A stretch of 64,000 bases of DNA, from assembly GCF_018138715.1 (NCBI RefSeq), contig NZ_JAGSHX010000006.1, positions 8,122,001 through 8,186,000 of the forward strand, written 5' to 3'. The translations under genes were made by a program, and so were the position numbers. Positions within the stretch are counted from its first letter, which is position 1. Each line of letters starts with the position of its first letter. This document shows positions 8,717-16,982 of the stretch, in pieces. The DNA is from Streptomyces asiaticus (GTDB lineage: Bacteria > Actinomycetota > Actinomycetes > Streptomycetales > Streptomycetaceae). The notes under the pieces are model-generated. The model had not been told where the DNA came from and did not search any database. It was given only the letters and a program-made list of their open reading frames with translations.

Positions 8717-9646
8717 ATGCGCGCTATCACTCAGCACACCGTCGGCGGCCCATCCGTCCTCGAACTCGTCGAGGCCGACTGCCCGGAGCCGACCTATGGG
8801 CAGGTGCTGATCAGGACCGGCGCGATCGGTGTGAACCCGGTCGACGGGCAGGTGCGTTCCGGGGAGTTGGCGATGCTCGGTGAGCCGCCGTTCACCGTCG
8901 GCTGGGACATCGCCGGGACCGTCGAGGCCGCCGGGCCCGGCGTGTCCGCCTTCGCGCCCGGCGACGAGGTGCTGGGCATGCCGGCCCTTCCCGGGGCGGG
9001 CAACACCTACGCCGAGTACGTTCTGGCCTCGGTCAACGAGATCGTCCACAAGCCCGCCGGACTCACCATGGAGCAGGCGGCCGGTCTGCCGATGGCCGGC
9101 CTCACCGCCTGGCAGAGCCTGGTCGGCCTGGCCCGGATCCAGCCGGGGCAGCGGGTGCTGGTGCACCGGGCCGCGGGCGGGGTGGGCCATCTGGCCGTAC
9201 AGATCGCCAAGGCCCGCGGCGCCCATGTGATCGGTACGGCGAGCGCGGCCAAGCACGATCTGCTGCGCGGCCTGGGCGTGGACCAGCCGATCGACTACCG
9301 CACCCGGGACTTCGCCGAGGCCGGCCGGGTGGATGTGGTGTTCGACCTGCTCGGAGGCGCGTACGGCGAACGCTCCGCCGAGCTCGTCACCCCCGGCGGA
9401 GTGCTGGTCAGCGCGTGTCCCCAGGACACCGGTGTCACCCCGGAGCTGATCGCCCGGCTCGGCGTCCGGCACGCCCTCACCATCGTCAGCCCCTCCGCGC
9501 CCGACCTGGCCCAGCTGTCGGCTCTCGTGGCGACCGGACGGCTCACCGTCCATGTCGACCAGGTGCTGCCGCTGGCCGAGGCCGCCAAGGCACACGAGAT
9601 CGTCGCCACGGGCGGGGTCACCGGCAAGCTCGTCCTGGTGCCCTGA
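8717..9646 (+). CDS. Quinone oxidoreductase-like medium-chain dehydrogenase (no zinc)
   Basis: A 309-residue MDR-superfamily protein. The N-terminal GroES-like fold lacks the catalytic Cys/His zinc ligands and the four-Cys structural lobe, so it belongs to the quinone/enoyl reductase branch. The NADPH-binding loop reads AAGGVGHLAVQIAK (about residues 153-166) and is followed by the usual GTAS and DYR elements (IDYRTRDF). Its start at 8717 follows CCAGGAGACAGCC. It probably reduces alpha,beta-unsaturated carbonyls or quinones in the cytosol. From 9647 to 9845 no further recognisable gene follows. Confidence 0.88.
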   Translation: MRAITQHTVGGPSVLELVEADCPEPTYGQVLIRTGAIGVNPVDGQVRSGELAMLGEPPFTVGWDIAGTVEAAGPGVSAFAPGDEVLGMPALPGAGNTYAEYVLASVNEIVHKPAGLTMEQAAGLPMAGLTAWQSLVGLARIQPGQRVLVHRAAGGVGHLAVQIAKARGAHVIGTASAAKHDLLRGLGVDQPIDYRTRDFAEAGRVDVVFDLLGGAYGERSAELVTPGGVLVSACPQDTGVTPELIARLGVRHALTIVSPSAPDLAQLSALVATGRLTVHVDQVLPLAEAAKAHEIVATGGVTGKLVLVP

Positions 9647-9845
9647 CGCGATCGGTCGCGCGGAGGTGTCCCGAGGTCTGACCCCCATCCGCGCGCATGC
9701 GCCTCAAGACGGACGCCGTCGCGCGCCGTCCGCGCTCTGGCGGTTCGCCGTGGTGCTCGGCGTCCCGCTGGGGCTCGCCGAGTCCGAGTACGACGCGATG
9801 CTCATCCCCGGCTGGGGGTATCTGGTCGTGGACGACGCTGCACTC

Positions 9846-10682
9846 TCACCGCTCTCCTTCACCGCGTGGCTGGACGCGGAAGTCGAAGGCGAGGGTGCCG
9901 GGGTCCAGCGCCGTCGCGCCACCGTCGACGGTGAGCGTCGCGCCGTTGACATAGGACGCGGCGGGGGAGAGCAACCAGCTGATCGCTTCCGCGACCTCGC
10001 GCGGGTCGCCCGGGCGGCCCATGGGCAGGAGTCGGGTCGCCTCCTCGTAGGCGGCCTGCACGCCGCCGCCCTCCACACCGCCGCCCTCCAGCCCCGCTTC
10101 CGTGGCGAAACGCGCCATGCGGCGGTCGGCCATCTCGGTGTGCACCCAGCTCGGGCACACGATGTTGGCCCGCAGCCCCTGGCGCCCGTAGTCCACGGCC
10201 AGGGAGCGGCAGAGTTGCAGCAACGCCGCCTTGGACGTCGCGTAGACGGCGTTGCCGGTGCCATTGCGCAGGGCGGACACCGAGGCGACCGCGACCACGG
10301 CGCCGCGCGTCCGGAGCAGCTGGGGGATGGCCGCGCGCAGGAGCAGCAAGGGGCCGGTGACGTTGGTGCGCATCACCTCGTCCCAGTCCTCGAGCGACAG
10401 GTCCCCCACGGCTCCGCTGCGCCCGATGCCCGCGTTGAGCACGAGCCCGTCGAGTCGGCCGTAGGATTCCAGCGCCGCCTGGACGAGACCGGTGGCGGCC
10501 TCGGGGTCGCCGACGTCGGACGGATGGGCCAGCGCCCCGGTCTCCTCCGCGATACGCCGCAGTGGTTCGGGCCGCCGCCCGGATATGACCACGTGGTGGC
10601 CCGCCTCGCGTAAGAGACGGGCGCTGGCCGCCCCGATGCCCGTGCCCCCGCCCGTCACGATGACAACTCGCCGCTCTGCCAT
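9846..10682 (-). CDS. Short-chain dehydrogenase/reductase
   Basis: A 278-residue classical SDR with TGGGTGIGAAS at residues 10-20, NAGIG near 87, and the YATSK catalytic Tyr/Lys pair at about 148-152. The C-terminal segment ends with the usual GATLTVDGG signature, so the fold is complete, followed by a short extension. An insertion of Gly/Glu-Val-Gly repeats (GLEGGGVEGGGVQ) lies in the substrate-binding loop around residue 200, which is unusual. It is the third gene of a minus-strand set after the NtaA-type monooxygenase and flavin reductase, so it may process their product. Confidence 0.87.
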   Translation of the reverse strand: MAERRVVIVTGGGTGIGAASARLLREAGHHVVISGRRPEPLRRIAEETGALAHPSDVGDPEAATGLVQAALESYGRLDGLVLNAGIGRSGAVGDLSLEDWDEVMRTNVTGPLLLLRAAIPQLLRTRGAVVAVASVSALRNGTGNAVYATSKAALLQLCRSLAVDYGRQGLRANIVCPSWVHTEMADRRMARFATEAGLEGGGVEGGGVQAAYEEATRLLPMGRPGDPREVAEAISWLLSPAASYVNGATLTVDGGATALDPGTLAFDFRVQPRGEGER

Positions 10683-10750
10683 GCCCGTTCAAGCCTCCTG
10701 TCGCGACATCACCCGGAGTGCTCGATCGTACGCGCCGCACACCCGGCGCC

Positions 10751-11272
10751 TCAGGCGGCGTCCGTGTCCCGGTAGCCGCCGAGCCTGCCCTTGTGGAAGA
10801 CCAGGGGCTCGCCGGGGCCGGTGGACATGCGCACGACGCGGGCGATGACGATGAGGTGGTCGCCGCCGTCGAGCTCCTGCTCCGGTTCGCAGTCGATCCA
10901 GGCGACGGCGCCGTTGACGCGCGGGGCGCCGTCGGGGGAGGGGTGCCAGGGCACATCGGCGAACTTGTCGCCGTTCTTACGGGACAGCGAGCGACACACC
11001 GTGTCCTGTCCCTCGGCGAGGACGCTGGCGCTGAACCGGCCGCCGCGGCGGACCTTGGGCCAGCTGCTGGAGGTGCGGGCGATGCTGAAGGCGACCAGCG
11101 GAGGCTCGAGGGAAAGCGATGCGAAGGAGCCGACGATCAGGCCGGCGGGCTGCGCCGAGGTGGGTTCCACGCCGGTCACCGCCACCACACCGGTGGGCAG
11201 GTGGGACATGACGTGCCGGAAGTCCAGCTGGTCGATCCGGAGGCCGGGGGTGGCGGGCGTTGCGGTGGTCAT
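10751..11272 (-). CDS. Flavin reductase family protein (HpaC/NtaB-like)
   Basis: A 173-residue FMN-binding split-barrel protein: the N-terminal LPTGVVAVTG and the AGLIVGSFASLSLEPPLVAFSI segment (in parts) are typical of the small reductase that supplies reduced FMN to a partner monooxygenase. The conserved GDHLIVIARV near the C-terminus completes the domain. The start at 11272 has a nearby GGAGCATCACC. It lies between the NtaA-type monooxygenase upstream and an SDR downstream on the same strand, so it is probably the reductase half of that two-component system. A tandem repeat occupies the gap to the upstream gene. Confidence 0.9.
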   Translation of the reverse strand: MTTATPATPGLRIDQLDFRHVMSHLPTGVVAVTGVEPTSAQPAGLIVGSFASLSLEPPLVAFSIARTSSSWPKVRRGGRFSASVLAEGQDTVCRSLSRKNGDKFADVPWHPSPDGAPRVNGAVAWIDCEPEQELDGGDHLIVIARVVRMSTGPGEPLVFHKGRLGGYRDTDAA

Positions 11273-11314
11273 GGTGATGCTCCTTTCGATGCGGTGGAAC
11301 GGATGAGAACGGCT

Positions 11315-11434
11315 GCCGTACGCCGACGGACCGGGCCGACGCGCCGCCGGATCAGGCCAATGCGCCGCCGGACCGGGCCGATGCGCCGACGGACCGGGCC
11401 GATGCGTCCAAGGCTCAGGCCAATGCGCCTACGG
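11315..11434. repeat. 21-bp tandem repeat, about 5.7 copies
   Basis: Units such as CCAATGCGCCGCCGGACCGGG follow one another every 21 bp (clear units at 11336, 11357, 11378 and 11399, with partial ones either side). The repeat fills the gap between the flavin reductase start and the monooxygenase end and includes that gene's stop codon (11415-11417). The unit is a multiple of three, so expansion keeps the frame. Confidence 0.75.
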
Positions 11435-12836
11435 CGCCCGGCAGCCGGGTGCCCTCGTGCCGCGCGGCGCGGAGCCTGGAAGCGGGGTGGTCGGGCAGGG
11501 TGCGGCGCCGGCCCGCGCCGTAGAAGCTCTCGCGGAGGGTGGTGGCCCGCTCGTCGTAGGCGTCGCGGGCCAGGCCCTGCCGCCGCAGCTCCGGGAGCGC
11601 CAGCTCGATGAAGTCCTCCCAGCCGCCGGGCTTGGTCGCGTAGCTGAGGTTGAATCCGTCGAGGTCCGCCTCGTCCCGCCAGGTGCGCAGTTCGGCCGCG
11701 ACCGTCCGCGGGGAGCCGACGATGACCGCGCCGGTGCCGCCGATGCCGATGAACTCGGCGATCTGCCGGGAGGTCCAGGTCCGGGTGGGGTCCGCCTTGG
11801 AGAACATCTCCACGATCGAGCGCGAGCCGTCCACGTCCGCGTACTGGAGCGGCATGTCCGGGTCGAGCGTGCTCAGGTCGATCCCGGTCCAGCCCGCGTA
11901 CCGGGCCAGCGCGCCCTCGTAGCTCACGTTCGCGAGGTGGCGCTCGTACTTCTCCCGCGCCTGTGCGTCGGTGGGCGCGACGATCACGGTGATCAGCGCG
12001 AGGATCTTCACGCTCCTGGGATCGCGGCCGGCCTGCGCGACCGCGGCCCGGATCCGGTCGACGCTGTGCCGGGTGAGCCCGGGCGTCATCGTGTTCACGA
12101 AGACCGCCTCGGCGTTCCGCGCGGCGAAGAGCAGGCCGCGCGAGGAGGCACCGGCCTGGAAGAGCATGGGCGTCCGCTGCGGTGACGGCTGGCACAGGTG
12201 GACGCCGGGGACCTCGAAGTAGGTGCCCTTGTGGCCGATGGGGTGGATACGCCGCGGATCGAGATAGGCACCGGCCTCCGCGTCGCGGATGACCGCGTCG
12301 TCCTGCCAGGAGCTCTCCCACAGCTTGTAGCAGACCTCCAGGTACTCGTCCGCCATGTCATACCGCTTGTCGTGCGGGATCTACGTACCGAGCCCGAGGT
12401 TGCGCGCGGCCGATTCGCTGTAGGAGGTGACGATGTTCCAGCCGACCCGGCCGGCCGTCAGATGGTCCAGCGTGCTGAACTTGCGGGCCAGCGCGTACGG
12501 CTGCTCGTACGTCAGGGACGCGGTGACGCCGAAGCCCAGGTGGCGGGTGACCGCGGCCATCGCCGGGACGATCAGGGCCGGGTCGTTGATCGGGAACTGG
12601 GCGGCGTCGCGCATCGCGGCGTCGGGGGACCCGCCGTGGACATCGTGATATCCGACGGTGTCGGCGAAGAAGATGCCGTCGAAGCAGGCGTCCTCCAGCA
12701 TCCGAGCCGTATCGGTCCAGTAGTCCACGTCGGTGTAGCGCCGGCCCTCGTCCTCCGGGTCGCGCCAGGAACCCGCGGTCAGATGGGCGGGAGCGGCGAC
12801 GTCGAAGGCGAAGAACTTCAGCGGCTGATTGCTCAT
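11415..12836 (-). pseudogene. NtaA/SnaA/DszA-family flavin-dependent monooxygenase with in-frame TAG
   Basis: A luciferase-like monooxygenase (nitrilotriacetate/pristinamycin/dibenzothiophene group) that would use FMNH2 from the adjacent flavin reductase. The N-terminal part (MSNQPLKFFAFD..., NIVTSYSESAARNLGLGT) and C-terminal part (YDMADEYLEVCYKLWESSW...) are in the same frame and separated only by a TAG at 12381-12383, between NLGLGT and IPHD. Relatives commonly have Gln at this point, so a CAG-to-TAG change explains it. The 473-codon total is normal family length. The start at 12836 has GGAG upstream. Either the gene is dead, the stop is read through, or the base is a sequencing error. Confidence 0.8.
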
Positions 12837-12920
12837 GCTGCGCTCCAGGGCGAGAGGCGGGGCCTTCCTGCGGTGAGGGTTCCGCAGAGCACCTGAGATG
12901 AGGAGAGTGGAGCGATCGAC

Positions 12921-12983
12921 GTTCAGTATCTGAACGCGGCGTCCATATTCAGCATGCTGGAGTCTCGCGAGGGCCGGTGTCAA
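12921..12983 (-). promoter_or_regulatory. Promoter and operator of the monooxygenase operon
   Basis: On the minus strand a perfect TTGACA lies at 12983-12978, with CAGCAT 18 bases on as a weak -10 (within the palindrome CAGCATGCTG, 12950-12959 region). Downstream of it is the perfect inverted repeat GTTCAGTATCTGAAC (12921-12935), whose GTTCA-N5-TGAAC form recurs ahead of the IclR gene. Placement just after the predicted start point fits repression. Confidence 0.55.
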
Positions 12984-13100
12984 CAGGCGGGCCTGACGCG
13001 GCATGTGCCCACGGCGGGGCGGAGTCGATAAATCGCCTACGGGAGCCTGGGAGGCGCCGCATTCGGCCGACAGCGCACCGCGCCACTCCCGGCGGAGCGC

Positions 13101-13895
13101 TCAGGCGGGCGGCGAATCCTGCCAGAACGCCTCGGTCAGGCGGTCGACGATGGACCGCATCTCCTGGAGGGCCTCGGGGATCCGGTCCCGGCCGAACCGG
13201 TACCGGGGCCCGTCGAGGGCCAGGATCGCCACCAGGGTCCCGGACGAGTCACGGATCGGGCGCGCCAGGGACAGCAGCTCTTCCTCGAGTTCGTTGTCGA
13301 TGACGCCGTAGCCCTGCTCGCGGACCTGCTCCAGATCCTTGAGCAGGATCGCGCGATCGGTGATGGTGCGCGAGGCGTAGGGCTCCAGCCGCTCCGGCAG
13401 GAGCGCGAGCACCTGCTCCACGGGCATGTCCGCGAGCAGGACCTTGCCGGTGGAGCTGGCGTGCAGGGGGTAGTGCTCGCCGACCATGTTCCGCGGCACG
13501 ATGCTGACCACGTGGGAGCCCGCGGCCTCGGCGATCAGCTCGACCCCGCCCCTGGGGTCCGGCACCGACAGGGTCACCGACTCGTTGAACCGGTCCGCCA
13601 GCTCCTGCAACAGGGGCTGGGCGCGGGCGGCTAGGCCCGCGTGGGGGTCCGCGTAGCGGCCGAGCCGGGCCAGCTCCCAGCCCAGGATGTAGTTGTTGTC
13701 GACGCGGTCGACGAGCCCGCTCTGTTCGAGGCTGTACAGCAGGCGGAAGGCGGTGGGCCGGGAGATCCCCGCCGCCTTGGCGAGGGTGGTGACGGTGGCT
13801 CCGGACCGGGGCTGGGCCGCCAGCTCGCGGAGCAGCCGGACGCCTTTGGTCAGGGACTTGTTGGTCATGTCCGCCGGTCCGGACGCGTCGCTCAT
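13101..13895 (-). CDS. IclR family transcriptional regulator
   Basis: A 264-residue regulator. The N-terminal winged HTH covers about residues 14-75 (TKGVRLLRELAAQ; LAKAAGISRPTAFRLLYSL), and the C-terminal effector domain shows the family marks LHASSTGKVLLA and YGVIDNELEEELLSLARPI. It lies upstream of the monooxygenase/flavin reductase/SDR set on the same strand and divergent from the amine oxidase. Identical-form palindromes (GTTCA-N5-TGAAC) at 12921 and 13972 bracket its gene, so I infer that it controls both itself and the monooxygenase operon. The start could also be the ATG at 13868. Confidence 0.9.
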   Translation of the reverse strand: MSDASGPADMTNKSLTKGVRLLRELAAQPRSGATVTTLAKAAGISRPTAFRLLYSLEQSGLVDRVDNNYILGWELARLGRYADPHAGLAARAQPLLQELADRFNESVTLSVPDPRGGVELIAEAAGSHVVSIVPRNMVGEHYPLHASSTGKVLLADMPVEQVLALLPERLEPYASRTITDRAILLKDLEQVREQGYGVIDNELEEELLSLARPIRDSSGTLVAILALDGPRYRFGRDRIPEALQEMRSIVDRLTEAFWQDSPPA

Positions 13896-13971
13896 GGGGC
13901 CCTTTCGTCGTGCCGATCGCCGTGCGGAGTCGCTCCGCGCGCGACCTTTTCCTCCACCGTACCGTCGGCCT

Positions 13972-13986
13972 GTTCAGGGAGTGAAC
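13972..13986. promoter_or_regulatory. Operator GTTCAGGGAGTGAAC upstream of iclR
   Basis: An inverted repeat with 5-bp arms (GTTCA and TGAAC) and a 5-bp centre, the same form and spacing as GTTCAGTATCTGAAC at 12921. It lies in the region between the IclR gene and the divergent amine oxidase, 77 bases ahead of the IclR start. Confidence 0.5.
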
Positions 13987-14075
13987 GCCGTCACGGCGAG
14001 GAGCCGGGGGTCATGGCCGAGCGAGCTCTTGACAGCGGGGCGGCGGATGCGGCCCACTAGCCGTACGCGTTGATA

Positions 14076-14090
14076 TGAACGTCACGTTCA
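14076..14090. promoter_or_regulatory. Palindrome TGAACGTCACGTTCA upstream of amine oxidase
   Basis: A perfect inverted repeat with 7-bp arms around a single base, 48 bases before the amine oxidase GTG. It contains the same half-sites as the two IclR-type operators but in the opposite order (TGAAC-N5-GTTCA), so it may be a related site or belong to another protein. Confidence 0.45.
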
Positions 14091-14137
14091 CTCTGTGGAC
14101 GCGCCTCGGAGTCGGAGCTCTACGAAGGAGGATCCAC

Positions 14138-15445
14138 GTGCCCGGGCAGGCAGACGTCGTCGTCATCGGAGCCGGAGTCGCCGGCCTGATCACCGCTCGC
14201 GAACTCGGCCGGAAGGGAGCGGAGGTCGTCGTTCTCGAGGCCCGCGACCGGATCGGCGGCCGGACCTGGACCGATCACCGGCTGGGGCGGGACCTGGAGA
14301 TGGGCGGCACCTGGGTGCACTGGGTCCAGCCGCACGTCTGGGCGGAGATCACCCGCTATGGCCTGGAGATCACCCGCGGCCCCCGCTCGGAGGAGACCTA
14401 CTGGCTCGCCGGGGACCAGGTGCGCCACGGGACCCTGGACGACTTCATGCGGCTCATCGACCCGGGCATGACCCGACTGCTGGAAGACACCATGAAGTGG
14501 ATCCCCCGCCCGAACGCGCCGCTGACCGTCCCCCGGCTGGCCGACGTCGACCAGTTCAACCTCCAGGAGATGCTCGACGACCTCGAGCTGTCCATCGACG
14601 AGAGGAACGCCAACGAGGCCGCGTGGGTCGGGCACTTCAACGCCCCGCTCGACCAGTGCGCCTACACCAGCGCCCTGCGCTGGACCGCCGCCACCGCCGG
14701 GTCCTGGCACCTCATGCACGAGGCATCAGCGATCTTCCGGCTCACCGGCGGCACCCGGAGCCTGACGGAGGCCATCGCCGCCGACGCGGAAGCCGACATC
14801 CGCCTGTCCGCACCGGTCCGTTCCCTCACCCACGACGCCCACGGCGCCGAGATCACCTACGGCGACGGACACACCGTCACCGCCCGGCGTGTGGTGATCA
14901 CCGTGCCGCAGAACGTCCTGCACCAGCTCGACATCACTCCCGCGCTGCCGGACGGCAAGCTCCGCCCCAGCCTGGAGAAGACCGCCTCCCGTGGCGCCAA
15001 GGCGTGGATCCGGGTCCGCGGCCCCATCAAGCCCTTCTTCGCCTACTCCTCCCAGGCCCACCCCCTCGCCGTCGTACGCACCGAGTTCATCGGGGAGGAC
15101 GACGCCGTGATGGTCGCCTTCGGCCCGGACTCGACCCGGATCGACGTCGACGACCCGCGGGCCATCGACGCGGCGCTGAAGGTCTGGCGCGACGATCTCG
15201 AGGTGCTCGAGGTCGGCGGCCACGACTGGATGGCCGACCCCTACTCCCAGGAGACCTGGCTGATCCAGCAACCCCACCAACTCACCCGCTACCACCGCGC
15301 GCAGCAGGAGAACACCGGAGTCCTGCACTTCGCCAGCAGCGACTACGCGAACATCTGGCCCGGTTTCATCGACGGCGCCATCGAAAGCGGCACCCGAGTG
15401 GCCCGCGAGGTCTATGGGGACCTCCAGGGGGCCTCCACCGGCTGA
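14138..15445 (+). CDS. FAD-dependent amine oxidase (flavin monoamine oxidase family)
   Basis: A 435-residue flavoenzyme predicted to oxidise an amine to an imine/aldehyde with release of peroxide. The dinucleotide-binding motif VVIGAGVAGLITARELG is at residues 6-22, followed by the ARDRIGGRTW signature; the C-terminal FAD motif around DYANIWPGFIDGAIESG closes the fold. The GTG at 14138 is the start because AAGGAGG (14125-14131) lies six bases upstream; the open frame to 14075 has no site. There is no signal peptide. It is divergent from the IclR gene with IclR-like palindromes between. The substrate is unknown. Confidence 0.88.
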   Translation: MPGQADVVVIGAGVAGLITARELGRKGAEVVVLEARDRIGGRTWTDHRLGRDLEMGGTWVHWVQPHVWAEITRYGLEITRGPRSEETYWLAGDQVRHGTLDDFMRLIDPGMTRLLEDTMKWIPRPNAPLTVPRLADVDQFNLQEMLDDLELSIDERNANEAAWVGHFNAPLDQCAYTSALRWTAATAGSWHLMHEASAIFRLTGGTRSLTEAIAADAEADIRLSAPVRSLTHDAHGAEITYGDGHTVTARRVVITVPQNVLHQLDITPALPDGKLRPSLEKTASRGAKAWIRVRGPIKPFFAYSSQAHPLAVVRTEFIGEDDAVMVAFGPDSTRIDVDDPRAIDAALKVWRDDLEVLEVGGHDWMADPYSQETWLIQQPHQLTRYHRAQQENTGVLHFASSDYANIWPGFIDGAIESGTRVAREVYGDLQGASTG

Positions 15446-15494
15446 CCTCGCGGGGTGGCGAGTTTCCGCGGCATGAGACACCAAAAGGTGTCCA

Positions 15495-15523
15495 TTGACG
15501 GCGGGTCCTGTGGTCACGACCAT
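15495..15523 (+). promoter_or_regulatory. Possible promoter of the leader peptide / SsuD-like operon
   Basis: TTGACG (15495-15500) is followed after 17 bases by GACCAT (15518-15523), an acceptable actinobacterial -10. Transcription would start at or very near the ATG of the leader peptide (15530). The -10 is weak, so this is a suggestion only. Confidence 0.35.
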
Positions 15524-15529
15524 TGGGGT

Positions 15530-15604
15530 ATGCATTCGACGCACCCGGGCGTGCTCTGCCGCTACGTGGACTATCTGCGCACCTCCAGCGCCCTCTGTCG
15601 CTGA
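15530..15604 (+). CDS. Cysteine-containing leader peptide (24 residues)
   Basis: A short open frame starting MHSTHPGVLCRYVDYL and ending SALCR followed by TGA. It fits the actinobacterial leader-peptide pattern (RxHVDLxRxxSALCR-like) found ahead of sulfur-assimilation and luciferase-like monooxygenase genes. Two Cys codons (at positions 10 and 23) lie at spots where ribosome stalling would report cysteine supply, which suggests attenuation-type control of the SsuD-like gene 147 bases downstream. The stretch 15446-15751 holds this peptide and its promoter and otherwise nothing that I recognise. Confidence 0.7.
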   Translation: MHSTHPGVLCRYVDYLRTSSALCR

Positions 15605-15751
15605 CCGGGCGGTCGCACCGCCCCCGGAGGCCCGGCACCCGTGGCTGACCACCTCCTGCCACCGGACCGGCCCGGAATTCCTCTCTCCCTCGGCACCGTG
15701 CGTTCCGTTCCCTTCGCGTGCAACTCGCCTGCCCCGAAAGGCAATTGACCC

Positions 15752-16915
15752 ATGCCCGCTTCCGCCTCAACACCCGCGTCGTCGGTCGAGTTCATCGGCA
15801 TGATCGAGACCCAGGAGGCCTCCGAGACCCGGCCCGCCACCGGTCCGGTGATCGACCCGGAGTACACCACCCGCTTCGCCCGCGCCCACGAGGACGCGGG
15901 CTTCGACCGGATCCTCATCGGCTACAGCTCCCGTCGGCCCGACGGAACCCAGGTGGCCGCGCATGTGGCGGCCCGTACCGAGCGGATCGGTCTGCTCATC
16001 GCCCACCGCCCCGGTTTCGTCGCCCCCACCCTCGCCGCGCGGAGCTTCGCCACCCTCGACCAGTTCACCGGCGGGCGCGTGGCCGTGCACACCATCACCG
16101 GTGGCAACGGCGCGGAGCAGCGCAAGGACGGCGACTTCCTGGACAAGGAGGAGCGTTACGAGCGCACCGACGAGTATCTGGGCATCCTGCGGCGTGCCTG
16201 GTCCTCCGACGAGCCGTTCAGCCACGAGGGCCGCCACTACCGGTTCGAGGACTACTCCTCCCAGGTCCTGCCGTACCGGGCCACCGGTATCCCGCTGTAC
16301 TTCGGCGGGTCCTCCGAGGCCGCCTACCGGGTGGGCGGCAAGCACGCCGACACCTTCGCGCTGTGGGGCGAACCGCTCGCGGAGACCGCCGAGCAGATCG
16401 CCTCCGTACGCGCCGCCGCGACGGCCGCCGGACGTGCCGAGGCGCCCGGGATCAGCGTGTCCTTCCGTCCGATCCTGGCGGCCACCGAGGAACTGGCCTG
16501 GGAACGGGCCCACCGCGTCCTGGACACCATCAGGGCCGGGGGCGGACGCCCGTTCTTCCACCAGCAGAACGGCGAGCGCGCACCCCAGAACGCCGGGTCC
16601 CAGCGGCTCCTCGCCGCCGCCGCCAAGGCCGACCGCCACGACCGGGCGCTGTGGACCCCCACCGCCACCGCGACCGGCGCGGGCGGCAACACCACCGCCC
16701 TCGTCGGCACCCCCGAGACGGTCGCCCAGGCGCTGCTGGACTATGTGGACATCGGCGCCACCACCCTCCTCATCCGTGGTTACGACCCGCTCGACGACGC
16801 CATCGACTACGGCCGCCATCTGATCCCCCTCGTACGCCAGGAACTCGCCCACCGCGCCGCCACCGCGCCGTCCGCCCAGGCCGCGCCGGTCGCCCAGGCG
16901 GCCCCGGCCAGGTGA
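15752..16915 (+). CDS. LLM class flavin-dependent monooxygenase, SsuD (alkanesulfonate) type
   Basis: A 387-residue luciferase-like TIM-barrel enzyme resembling alkanesulfonate monooxygenase: an early GMIETQE segment, AHRPGFVAPTLAARSFATLD (about 88-107) at the FMN site, TGGNGAEQRKDGDFLDKEERY in parts, and YFGGSSEAAYRVGGKHAD in the C-terminal half, all typical of SsuD. It would release sulfite from an organosulfonate using FMNH2 and oxygen. A cysteine-containing leader peptide precedes it, which matches a sulfur-scavenging role. The Ala/Pro-rich tail (last 25 residues) is not conserved. No dedicated flavin reductase is adjacent; the one at 10751 could serve. Confidence 0.85.
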   Translation: MPASASTPASSVEFIGMIETQEASETRPATGPVIDPEYTTRFARAHEDAGFDRILIGYSSRRPDGTQVAAHVAARTERIGLLIAHRPGFVAPTLAARSFATLDQFTGGRVAVHTITGGNGAEQRKDGDFLDKEERYERTDEYLGILRRAWSSDEPFSHEGRHYRFEDYSSQVLPYRATGIPLYFGGSSEAAYRVGGKHADTFALWGEPLAETAEQIASVRAAATAAGRAEAPGISVSFRPILAATEELAWERAHRVLDTIRAGGGRPFFHQQNGERAPQNAGSQRLLAAAAKADRHDRALWTPTATATGAGGNTTALVGTPETVAQALLDYVDIGATTLLIRGYDPLDDAIDYGRHLIPLVRQELAHRAATAPSAQAAPVAQAAPAR

Positions 16916-16982
16916 ATCGCTCCGCGACAATGGAACGGCAATGGTGTGCGGCGGAGTACGCCGCGGACGCTGGAGGAATCCT

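Noticed and set aside
9647..9845. Short plus-strand frame reading LWRFAVVLGVPLGLAESEYD after the quinone oxidoreductase
   Set aside because: Looks protein-like for about 40 residues but then enters the antisense of the SDR gene; I could not assign it to a family or find a start.
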